Below are positions 52,758 through 59,873 of a stretch of 64,000 nt of DNA, one piece after another; the first letter of the stretch is position 1; each line of letters starts with the position of its first letter. The notes beneath the pieces are model-generated. The model saw only the letters and a list, made by a program, of their open reading frames with translations. It had not been told where the DNA came from and searched no databases. Made by a program: the position numbers and the translations under genes. Source of the DNA: CAXTPV01 sp965276715 (GTDB taxonomy: Bacteria; Pseudomonadota; Alphaproteobacteria; Acetobacterales; Acetobacteraceae); NCBI GenBank assembly GCA_965276715.1, contig OZ255622.1, forward strand, positions 434,001 through 498,000, read 5' to 3'.

Positions 52758-53584
52758 GGATGACAATCCCGCAGCCAGCGCCGGCTCCAAGGAATCATCC
52801 GGTCGGCACGGTGGCTGTCCGACGAGAGTTCGATGCAGACGAGCCGGTCGAACCCGATCCGTTCCAGCGCGAGCAGACACGCGCGCAGGTCCATGTCGCC
52901 GTCGCCGAACGCCAGATGGACGTGCTTGCCGCGCTTCATGTCCTCGAGCGAGACGGTCGCGATCGAAGACGAGAACTCGGCAACCGACTCCTCGGGCACC
53001 CGCTCGCCCGTCACCATCACGTGCCCGAGGTCGAGTGCCAGGCGGAGCGCGGAAAACTCCGTCGCCAGCGCCTGGAAATCATCCAGCGTCTCGACCAGCA
53101 GTTCCGGTTCCGGCTCGATCGCGGCGACGACACCCTGCCGCGCGGCATGGTCGAGCACGCGAGACACGCCCTCGCGCAGCCAGATGCCCGCTTGCCGCCG
53201 ATCGACATCGGGTCCGACCCGGCCCGACCAGAACGACATCGCCTCGGAACCGAGCATCGCCGCAATGTCGGTCGCCCGCTGCAGATAGCCGATCCGCGCG
53301 TTCCGCCCCTCCTCGGTGGGGCTCAGCATCGTCGGCCAGTGGCACGCCCGAGGATCGAGCAGGAACCGGGCACCGGTCTCGATCACCGACCCGAGGCCGC
53401 GCCGCGCGAGATCCCGGCCAAGCAACTCGGTGCGGCGCTCCCAGCCCTCCGACAACGGATCGAGCACATGATGATCGAGCGTGAGCGCGACCCCGTCATA
53501 CCCGCTGTCGGCGATCAACGCGATCGCGTCACCGATGCGATGGTGGATCGTCCCGTTCGTGTTGTAGGCGTATCGTAGTGTCAT
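52754..53584 (-). CDS. TIM-barrel sugar phosphate isomerase/epimerase
   Basis: Protein of 276 aa of the xylose-isomerase-like AP endonuclease superfamily. Metal-ligand candidates sit in VAAIEPEPELLVET, LALDLGHVMVTGE and HVHLAFGDGDMD. Relatives isomerise or epimerise sugars and inosose-type cyclitols. The ATG overlaps the YcaO stop (ATGA). Together with the Gfo/Idh dehydrogenase two genes upstream it could interconvert a keto-sugar or inosose, as IolG/IolE/IolI do (inferred). Confidence 0.9.
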   Translation of the reverse strand: MTLRYAYNTNGTIHHRIGDAIALIADSGYDGVALTLDHHVLDPLSEGWERRTELLGRDLARRGLGSVIETGARFLLDPRACHWPTMLSPTEEGRNARIGYLQRATDIAAMLGSEAMSFWSGRVGPDVDRRQAGIWLREGVSRVLDHAARQGVVAAIEPEPELLVETLDDFQALATEFSALRLALDLGHVMVTGERVPEESVAEFSSSIATVSLEDMKRGKHVHLAFGDGDMDLRACLLALERIGFDRLVCIELSSDSHRADRMIPWSRRWLRDCHP

Positions 53585-55062
53585 CGACGTTTCTCCCGCC
53601 CGTTTTGTTCTTGTCGCGCCATCTGCGCCGAGAAGCAGCCGGGCTCCCGGTAGAGCGGGTAGAGGCGCCCCACGATGCGATCGGCGCGGACGGCGTCGAA
53701 CCAGGCCGGACCGCCCGCCCGTTCCTCGTCGCCCGCGCGCAGCACCACCGGCCGCGCGCCCGGCCCCGGCGAGTCAAGGATCAACGGATCGGCGCGCGCG
53801 CGCAGGCGCGCGACGCCCCGCCAGCCGATCCGCCCATAGCTCATCGTCTCGCTCTCGAGGAACGGGACGATGACTTTCACCGCGCGCACTGGCGAGCCGG
53901 CCGGCGAACAGTCCACGACGATGATGTCCATGCCGGCCGCAGACAGACGTTCGGCGAGCAGGGCCAGGCGGTCCTCCGCATTCAGCACCGCCGAGGACGG
54001 CACCGTCGGCAGGTCCGAGAACCGGACGGTGCGCCGATGACGGAACACGCTGTCCCGCAGACGTTGCCGCAACTCGGCCACATCCTGCGCCAGCCATTCG
54101 ACCATTGCCGCGAGCGCGCGAGGCTCCTCCTCCTCGAGCCGGACGGCGGCGAGGCCGGCCGCGACATGCGCGTCGGACATCACCCGACGGCATTGATCGG
54201 CCGTGCCATGCGTCGCCGCCTTGCGAGCCCGCGATCCGCAGAATTCCAGCAGCGCCTTGCGAAGCGCACGCTCCCGATCCGGATGCGCCGCCTCGCCGCA
54301 CGCCGTCACCTGGATCGGCATCGACGGGTCGCCGCGATCGTCGCCCACGACATAGAGATTGCTGATCCCGAATTCCGTGGAGGCAAGCTTGACCGTCACG
54401 TCGATCCCGAGCGCGCGCAGGTGGTCGAGCAACGAACCGACGAGCGGATCGCCGATCGCGTCAAGCTCCACCACCACGCCCTGATCGAGCGCCCGGTAAT
54501 CGACGACGTTGCCGTCACGCTGCAGCAATTCCATCACGCCATGCGCGACCGCATGCGCCATGTCGAGGCCGGCCCCGAGCCCGTTGGTGATCGGCGTGAT
54601 CAGGCCGGCACGATGGCGCAGATCATAGCCATGCGATGCGGCCCACTCGTCCGGAACCAGCACCGCCTCGCCGCTCGGGAAGCGGGCGCCCCGGACCCAG
54701 GCAAGCGGCATGTCAGGCGTATAACGGGAGCCCGCCGGGAGGCAGAGCGTCAGCGGATCGATCACGCCGCGCTCGCCATGCAAGCCGACCAGCATCTCGT
54801 ACGAGCCCATGACGGTCTCGATGCCGCCGACCCATTGCGTTCCGTGCACCTCTTCGCACAACTCGCCGAGCGCGCCCACTTCGGCCTCGACCGGATCGAA
54901 GCCGTAACCGTGCCCCGTCGTCACCGGCTTGCCAGGCAGCGACAGATTGCCCTGCACGACGGGCACCCCCGTCCGGTCCAGCCCGTCGATCCGGACGACC
55001 GACATCTCATGTCCGGCGAGCGACTGCCGGAAAGCCGCCGCGACCGGCGCGAGCTCGCTCAC
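53581..55062 (-). CDS. YcaO family ATP-dependent cyclodehydratase/thioamide-forming protein
   Basis: Protein of 493 aa. The YcaO ATP/Mg site is recognisable: Glu59/Glu61/Glu67 region (VEAEVGALGELCEE), TNGLGAGLDMAHAVAHG with Glu178 and Arg182-Asp183 (MELLQRDGN), and ALLEFCGSRAR (Glu273, Arg278). YcaO enzymes activate amide carbonyls by phosphorylation to make azolines, thioamides or macroamidines. They act in RiPP synthesis and, more rarely, in small-molecule pathways such as 6-thioguanine formation. The C-terminal ~180 residues (after ~310) are helical and specific to this branch. It starts at GTG overlapping the MBL stop (GTGA). No E1-like or ocin-ThiF partner is adjacent. Confidence 0.93.
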   Translation of the reverse strand: MSELAPVAAAFRQSLAGHEMSVVRIDGLDRTGVPVVQGNLSLPGKPVTTGHGYGFDPVEAEVGALGELCEEVHGTQWVGGIETVMGSYEMLVGLHGERGVIDPLTLCLPAGSRYTPDMPLAWVRGARFPSGEAVLVPDEWAASHGYDLRHRAGLITPITNGLGAGLDMAHAVAHGVMELLQRDGNVVDYRALDQGVVVELDAIGDPLVGSLLDHLRALGIDVTVKLASTEFGISNLYVVGDDRGDPSMPIQVTACGEAAHPDRERALRKALLEFCGSRARKAATHGTADQCRRVMSDAHVAAGLAAVRLEEEEPRALAAMVEWLAQDVAELRQRLRDSVFRHRRTVRFSDLPTVPSSAVLNAEDRLALLAERLSAAGMDIIVVDCSPAGSPVRAVKVIVPFLESETMSYGRIGWRGVARLRARADPLILDSPGPGARPVVLRAGDEERAGGPAWFDAVRADRIVGRLYPLYREPGCFSAQMARQEQNGREKRR

Positions 55063-55901
55063 GACGAGCGTCCGTGGCGGAGATCAGCCACCGGGATCCG
55101 CCGCACACCGGGCGGCCCGCGCATCCCGTCCTCGAGCACGGCAACCGCCATGCCGGTATCGATCCCCGGCGCATACTCGAACGGCGTGCAGACCGTGTCG
55201 AAATCCAGCGCTTCGATCACCTCGCGATAATGCCGAAGCTCGTCATGCGTCAGCGGGATGTTCTTGTGGAACGCCTTGTGGCTCGAGACCGCCAGATTGC
55301 CGCCTGCCTCGTCCTGATCGATCTTGAAGGCGTCGCCGCAGAACAAGGTACGGCGACCCGGATCATGCAGGACCGCCTGCCCCTCGTAATGGCCGCCCAC
55401 GTGGTGCAGCGTCTGCCCCGAAGGCAGCGTCAGCGCCCGGTCGTAGGGCCAGGTGACACGGAACGCCTTGGTCATCCGTAGATCCTCACGCTGGATCGCC
55501 AGCGCGGGCGCGAATTCCTCCTGCAATTGCCACAATGCGCCGTAACCGTGCACGTGACTCGCGGCCAGGATCGCGATCCCGCCCAGCCGCCTGATCTCCG
55601 CCAGCATCGGCGGCGTATAGTACGGTGCGGCCTCGAAGGCGACATTGCCCTCGGGATGCAGCAGCAACCAGCCGGTCCCATTCAACCCGAACGCCGGCGA
55701 GGTCGAGAACGCGATCATGTCGCGTGCCAGCACGCGCCAGCTTCCTTCGAGCGCGCGCGCGACCGCCATCTCCGTCCGGAAATCCCAGCCATCCTCCGGC
55801 AGGTCGTTGCGCGTGTCGACGCACACCGGACAATCCGGCGGTGTCGCGAAATAGCGTTGCCAATGCCCGCAATTCGCGCACGCATGCATCGTCAGTGGCA
55901 T
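55059..55901 (-). CDS. MBL-fold metallohydrolase with N-terminal zinc ribbon
   Basis: Protein of 280 aa. An N-terminal zinc ribbon has Cys8-X2-Cys11 and Cys24-X2-Cys27 (CANC, CPVC). A metallo-beta-lactamase-like domain follows, with LAASHVHGYGAL, HHVGGHYEGQAV and LFCGDAFKI. The first metal motif is SHVHGYG rather than HxHxDH, so the metal site may be reduced. It is predicted to hydrolyse an ester, thioester or amide of the pathway. The ATG at 55901 overlaps the Gfo/Idh stop by 10 bp; the Met four codons in is an alternative start. Confidence 0.88.
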   Translation of the reverse strand: MPLTMHACANCGHWQRYFATPPDCPVCVDTRNDLPEDGWDFRTEMAVARALEGSWRVLARDMIAFSTSPAFGLNGTGWLLLHPEGNVAFEAAPYYTPPMLAEIRRLGGIAILAASHVHGYGALWQLQEEFAPALAIQREDLRMTKAFRVTWPYDRALTLPSGQTLHHVGGHYEGQAVLHDPGRRTLFCGDAFKIDQDEAGGNLAVSSHKAFHKNIPLTHDELRHYREVIEALDFDTVCTPFEYAPGIDTGMAVAVLEDGMRGPPGVRRIPVADLRHGRSS

Positions 55902-56881
55902 CGGGCACTCCTGTAGGCCCGATCGAGAAGCGCCATCGTGTGGAGGTCACGCTCGACATCGAACATCCCGGCGCCATCGCCACGCATCGCGGCACCGAAC
56001 GCACGCATCTGTGCCTCGAATGGCGACATGCCGCCGACGGCAAGACCTGTGCCCCGACCGTCGGATGCGTCATGCAGCACGACCGATCCGCCCGCGTCCT
56101 GACCCATCGTATCCTGTGCCACCAGCATCCCGCGCGTGCCCACGACCTCCAGCCGCCGCCGCTTCAGCGTCTCGGGATGATTGTAGGCAACGTGCAGCGA
56201 GACCAGCACGCCGCTTCGCGTCGCTCCGGCCAGCACGGCACCGTCATCGACGTCATAGTCCTGCACACGCTTCTGGATGAAGGCCGCGATGTCCACGACC
56301 GGCTCGCCGAGCAGGAACTCGACCAGATCGAGCCCGTGCGGCGCAAGATCGATCAGCGCACCGCCCCCCGCGCGACCCGCGTCGATGCGCCAGTTGCGAG
56401 CGGCCCAGTCCCGATCCAGCCAGCAGGCATAGACGATGCGTACGGCCGTCACCACGCCGACCCTGCCGTCCCGTATCACGCCTCGCATCGTCGAATGTGC
56501 CGGATGGTGCCGCTGGTCGAAGGCGGTGCCGTAGAGGATGCCGTTCGCGCGCACCGCGGACGCGATCGCCCACGCGCCATCCAGGGTGGACGCCATCGGC
56601 TTCTCGCACAGCACCGCCTTGCCAGCGGCCGCCGCACGCGCGACGACGCGCGCATGGGTGTCGTTGGGTGTCGCGACATACACCGCCTCGACCGCCGGAT
56701 CGGCAAGCAGGTCGTCCATGTCCTCGTGCGCAACGACGTCCCTCGCAGACGCAGCCCTGCGCGCCTCCAGGCTCGGATCGACGACGCAAACGACCACACC
56801 GCCCGACGCCACGATGCCGGGCACGGCATGATCGCGCGCCACCCACCCATAGCCAACGATGCCCCAGCCGACCGGCCTCAT
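55892..56881 (-). CDS. Gfo/Idh/MocA family oxidoreductase
   Basis: Protein of 329 aa with a Rossmann NAD(P) motif (GWGIVGYGWVARDH, residues 4-17), the family lysine in LCEKPMAS (~residue 93) and the C-terminal alpha/beta domain (WRIDAGRAGGGALIDLAPHG). It oxidises or reduces a sugar, inositol or amino-sugar hydroxyl. The ATG shares a base with the methyltransferase stop (TGATG). A 49-residue upstream extension is antisense to the methyltransferase end and was rejected. Confidence 0.92.
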   Translation of the reverse strand: MRPVGWGIVGYGWVARDHAVPGIVASGGVVVCVVDPSLEARRAASARDVVAHEDMDDLLADPAVEAVYVATPNDTHARVVARAAAAGKAVLCEKPMASTLDGAWAIASAVRANGILYGTAFDQRHHPAHSTMRGVIRDGRVGVVTAVRIVYACWLDRDWAARNWRIDAGRAGGGALIDLAPHGLDLVEFLLGEPVVDIAAFIQKRVQDYDVDDGAVLAGATRSGVLVSLHVAYNHPETLKRRRLEVVGTRGMLVAQDTMGQDAGGSVVLHDASDGRGTGLAVGGMSPFEAQMRAFGAAMRGDGAGMFDVERDLHTMALLDRAYRSARCH

Positions 56882-58011
56882 CACCAACGCTCCGGCAGAT
56901 CGACCAACTCCCGACGCCGGACCCATCCCTCGACGGAAGCGCCGTTGACGGCGTTCGGCGGGCAGTCGGTGCGCGGCCCGAGCGTCGACCGCGTCCCGTA
57001 TTCGAGCGCATAACGTTCCGACGGCCACTGTAAGACACCGTCTTCCCGGTAGAGCGGGTTGCGGCGCAGCGCGGTCCCGATGGCCGGCATCGCAACGCCC
57101 CCGATGATCGGACGTGCTGACGTGAGCGAACGACCCTCCGCGATCGAGAACGCCTCGACGCGGCCGAGCCCCGACGGCCGCGACGCGACCGGCGCGCGTC
57201 CCTCGATCATCGCCCCCTGCAGCTCCGCATCGTCATGAAAGACGCCATCGGGAAACAGCGCCTCGAGTTCGGCGCTGTCGATGGCGTGACCCGCCGAGAA
57301 ATTGGGCCAGTTCCTGTTGTGAACATGGCTGACGAGCAGACGATCGTCTGTCATCGTGCGCAGCCTGTCGCAGATCCATTGCTTGGGTTCGAGAAAATAG
57401 AACGCATCGTGGCAGACCACGAGATCGAACCGCGCATCCCGCACAGGCCATTCCGAAGCGGCGTCGAAACAGACCAGGTCCGCGCACGGCACGATCCAGT
57501 GACGCGCTACCCACAACTTGGCGAACACTACGTCGCCACCCGAGACCGCGACGCCCTGCTGGCCGAGTGCGCGCAGGTGATGACCGATGCCGCAGGCGAG
57601 TTCGAATGCGTGCCGGGGCGCGTTCCAGTACGACTCGACCAGCCCCAGGCCCGCGATGAAGGTCGGATCACTCCAGCGGTGGGCGAAATAATCCGCGACC
57701 GGCCCCCATTCGAGCAATCCCATCGCCTCGCGCAGGCTGAGCCGATCCTGTTCGCGCACCAGTCGGGCGATCGCCTCGGGGTTTGCCACCGGCCCGCGCC
57801 ACCAATCGTCCTGGTCCGCCAGCACCAGGACCAGCGCTTCAGTTCTGTCACCCGCGTCGAGCCGTTCCAATATGCCAGCGACAAGAGCGGTCCGCCCGAC
57901 ACGCAGATACGGGATGCCGTCGATGACCGGCCAGCGCGACGTGCCATCCGTGAGCGCATCAGGCCCATCGGCGCGAAGCGGCGTCCCCGACACGGGCGAA
58001 ACCAGCCTCAC
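56881..58011 (-). CDS. class I SAM-dependent methyltransferase with Trm112-like N-terminus
   Basis: Protein of 376 aa. Residues ~1-40 (LVSPVSGTPLRADG... RWPVIDGIPYLR) look like a Trm112-type domain that has lost its cysteines. The SAM-binding motif FELACGIGHHLRAL lies near residue 145, with the motif IV-like FDLVVCHDAFYFLE near 195. The C-terminal ~130 residues are not recognised. It methylates an unknown cluster intermediate. The GTG at 58011 overlaps the HD gene stop (GTGA); the upstream extension runs through the HD gene and was not used. Confidence 0.87.
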   Translation of the reverse strand: MRLVSPVSGTPLRADGPDALTDGTSRWPVIDGIPYLRVGRTALVAGILERLDAGDRTEALVLVLADQDDWWRGPVANPEAIARLVREQDRLSLREAMGLLEWGPVADYFAHRWSDPTFIAGLGLVESYWNAPRHAFELACGIGHHLRALGQQGVAVSGGDVVFAKLWVARHWIVPCADLVCFDAASEWPVRDARFDLVVCHDAFYFLEPKQWICDRLRTMTDDRLLVSHVHNRNWPNFSAGHAIDSAELEALFPDGVFHDDAELQGAMIEGRAPVASRPSGLGRVEAFSIAEGRSLTSARPIIGGVAMPAIGTALRRNPLYREDGVLQWPSERYALEYGTRSTLGPRTDCPPNAVNGASVEGWVRRRELVDLPERW

Positions 58012-58934
58012 GCCAGTCCTGCCGCGCGCAGCACGCCGTCCTGGAACGGCTTCGCGGGCCCATCGTGGACGAGCGCCATCTCGCCGAGCACCACATCGAG
58101 CCCGATCCGGCCGGCTCGCAGATGCTGGTCGATCTGCCAGACCCGATCGAGCGTATCGGCGGCATGAAACGCGCGGCCCTCGCTGGTCGACGCGTCCGGC
58201 AGGATGGCGAGCGCGTTCTCCACCCGTGCCGAGAGCGCCGGCGGAAGCTGCGACAGGCAACGCTCGGTCGCCCGCCTCATGACCGTCTCGAGCGCGGCGC
58301 CAAGCATGACCTCGCCGGTAAAGCCGGAGTCGGGAAGGAACGCATTGTGAAAATGGTGCGCCATCGACGCCAGCCACACGGTGGCGGGATCGGCGCCGAA
58401 CAGCGGCGACAGCAGCACGCCGTAGACGGCGACGATGACGCAATGTTCCGCGTGGTTCTCGGCCGGCTCGAAGATCAAGCGCGGACGGCCGGGACAGGTG
58501 ACGCCGGCGCGCGGCTGTCTCGCCAGCAGGCTGACGAATTCCGGCAATGCCGCGCGCGAAGTCGACTGCGGACACCCGATGATCGTCGCCAGGGAAGGGT
58601 CGATCGCCACGGCCGCATCACGCAATGCGCGCTCGCGAATTTGGTCGACCCCTTGCTCAACGATCCCGAGATCACGCATCGCCGCCGGATCGATGTCACC
58701 CAGCCGCGTCCCGCACAGCGCATCGCGCACGCTGCCGCCAAGGGCATCGGCCACTGGCACCCCGGCGCTCAATCGAGACCAGCCATTCGAGAACAACCGT
58801 TCGGCGAACGAGCCATCGCGTCCGGCCGACCGGACACGCTTGAGTTCGCCAATCTCTCTCATCAACGACAGAAGTCCGGCCGGAAACGCACCGACCCATC
58901 CGTCGGCCTTTCGATCGTTCATCATCCGTGACAT
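58008..58934 (-). CDS. HD-domain-like protein, first gene of the YcaO operon
   Basis: Protein of 308 aa. The C-terminal half shows an HD-superfamily pattern: His161/His164 (NHAEHC), a His-His pair at 193-194 in MAHHFHNA where HD is expected, and Asp260/Asp263 in HAADTLDRV. HD proteins are usually phosphohydrolases, but metal-rich variants act as di-iron oxygenases. The HD-to-HH change makes the activity uncertain. The N-terminal 150 residues are helical and unrecognised. No strong ribosome site precedes the ATG at 58934; ATGs at 58925 and 58922 are alternatives. It heads eight overlapping genes. Confidence 0.75.
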   Translation of the reverse strand: MSRMMNDRKADGWVGAFPAGLLSLMREIGELKRVRSAGRDGSFAERLFSNGWSRLSAGVPVADALGGSVRDALCGTRLGDIDPAAMRDLGIVEQGVDQIRERALRDAAVAIDPSLATIIGCPQSTSRAALPEFVSLLARQPRAGVTCPGRPRLIFEPAENHAEHCVIVAVYGVLLSPLFGADPATVWLASMAHHFHNAFLPDSGFTGEVMLGAALETVMRRATERCLSQLPPALSARVENALAILPDASTSEGRAFHAADTLDRVWQIDQHLRAGRIGLDVVLGEMALVHDGPAKPFQDGVLRAAGLA

Positions 58935-58968
58935 CGCCCCGAACGACCGGAGCGCCAGTCACACCAAA

Positions 58969-58984
58969 ATCACGACCCTGTGAT
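58969..58984. promoter_or_regulatory. operator-like inverted repeat upstream of the YcaO operon
   Basis: A 16-bp palindrome ATCAC-N6-GTGAT lies 35 bp upstream of the first operon gene, within the only gap (76 bp) between it and the DUF2945 gene. It has the size and symmetry of a dimeric regulator site, but does not match a consensus I know. No regulator gene is adjacent. Confidence 0.35.
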
Positions 58985-59010
58985 CGCCTCGCCGGTCGAT
59001 CTCCAGCCTC

Positions 59011-59220
59011 TCAGCTCTTCTTGAGTTCGCCCGGCTTGTGCGCGGCCTTGGCGCCGGTCTTCGCACTCTTGACGATGAACTGCGGATCCTGCTTCGACGC
59101 CTTCGCGGTGTGGCCTTTGATCTTGGTCTCCGCCATCACCTTCTTCTCGACCGTTCCCTTGGTCTTTCCCTGCGCGGTGCCCCAGGTGACCTCGTCGCCC
59201 TGCTTCGGTTCCTTCATCAT
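59011..59220 (-). CDS. DUF2945 (hypervirulence-associated TUDOR-domain) protein
   Basis: Protein of 69 aa, MMKEPKQGDEVTWGTAQGKT, a DUF2945/HVA1 domain. The protein is lysine-rich, with the typical GKTKGTVEKKV and KASKQDPQFIVKSAKTG segments. It is a small soluble protein of unknown function found in many alphaproteobacteria. The first of two tandem ATGs (59220) was taken. It is 76 bp upstream of the YcaO operon on the same strand. Confidence 0.88.
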   Translation of the reverse strand: MMKEPKQGDEVTWGTAQGKTKGTVEKKVMAETKIKGHTAKASKQDPQFIVKSAKTGAKAAHKPGELKKS

Positions 59221-59389
59221 TCTCGCCCTATCCCGTTGCGAACGGTGCATGCCGTCCAGCCTGAAGAACGCACCGCACGGCGATCGATCCCGCGTTGCGC
59301 GAAGAAATGACCGGCCACGAACCTTCCGCCGCCACTAGCCAGGCCAGGAAGCGGGCGCGATGATCTCCCATCCGGACAGGAGGCCCGTC

Positions 59390-59869
59390 ATGGCGAGTGT
59401 TCACGAGTTCTCCGCAACCTCGATCGACGGACGTGAGATCCCTCTCGCCTCCTATGCCGGCAAGGTCCTGCTCGTCGTCAACACGGCAAGCAAATGCGGC
59501 TTCACGCCGCAATACGCCGGCCTCGAGCATCTGCAGCGCACGATCGGTCCACGCAGCTTCTCGGTGCTCGGCTTCCCGTGCAACCAGTTCGCCGGCCAGG
59601 AGTCCGGAACCGACAACGAGATCGCCGCCTTCTGCGCCGCCAGATACGACGTCTCGTTTCCGATGTTCGGCCGCATCGAGGTCAATGGCGGCGGCGCGCA
59701 TCCGCTGTATGAACATCTCCGGAGCGCCAGGCGCGGCTTGTTCGGATCCGGCGCGGTGAAGTGGAATTTCACCAAGTTCCTCGTCGACAAGGCCGGCGCG
59801 GTCGTCAACCGCTTCGGCCCCGCCGTCGGTCCCGAACGGATCCGCCCCGACATCGAGCGCCTGCTCTGA
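59390..59869 (+). CDS. glutathione peroxidase family protein
   Basis: Protein of 159 aa with the Gpx signature: VVNTASKCGFTPQYAGLE (peroxidatic Cys near residue 36), LGFPCNQFAGQESG and the WNFTKFLVD motif. The active-site residue is Cys, not selenocysteine, so it is probably thioredoxin-dependent. It reduces hydroperoxides in the cytosol. An ACAGGAGG ribosome site supports the ATG at 59390 over one 30 bp upstream. It is convergent with recQ, 4 bp apart. Confidence 0.95.
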   Translation: MASVHEFSATSIDGREIPLASYAGKVLLVVNTASKCGFTPQYAGLEHLQRTIGPRSFSVLGFPCNQFAGQESGTDNEIAAFCAARYDVSFPMFGRIEVNGGGAHPLYEHLRSARRGLFGSGAVKWNFTKFLVDKAGAVVNRFGPAVGPERIRPDIERLL

Positions 59870-59873
59870 CCGC

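Noticed and set aside
52754..53584. TIM-barrel protein as a DUF692 (MbnB-like) RiPP enzyme
   Set aside because: The motifs fit the xylose-isomerase-like AP endonuclease superfamily of sugar isomerases rather than DUF692. No MbnC partner or short peptide is present.
50801..58934. YcaO operon as a classical thiazole/oxazole-modified microcin cluster
   Set aside because: There is no precursor peptide, no E1-like cyclisation partner, no McbC-type dehydrogenase and no export gene.
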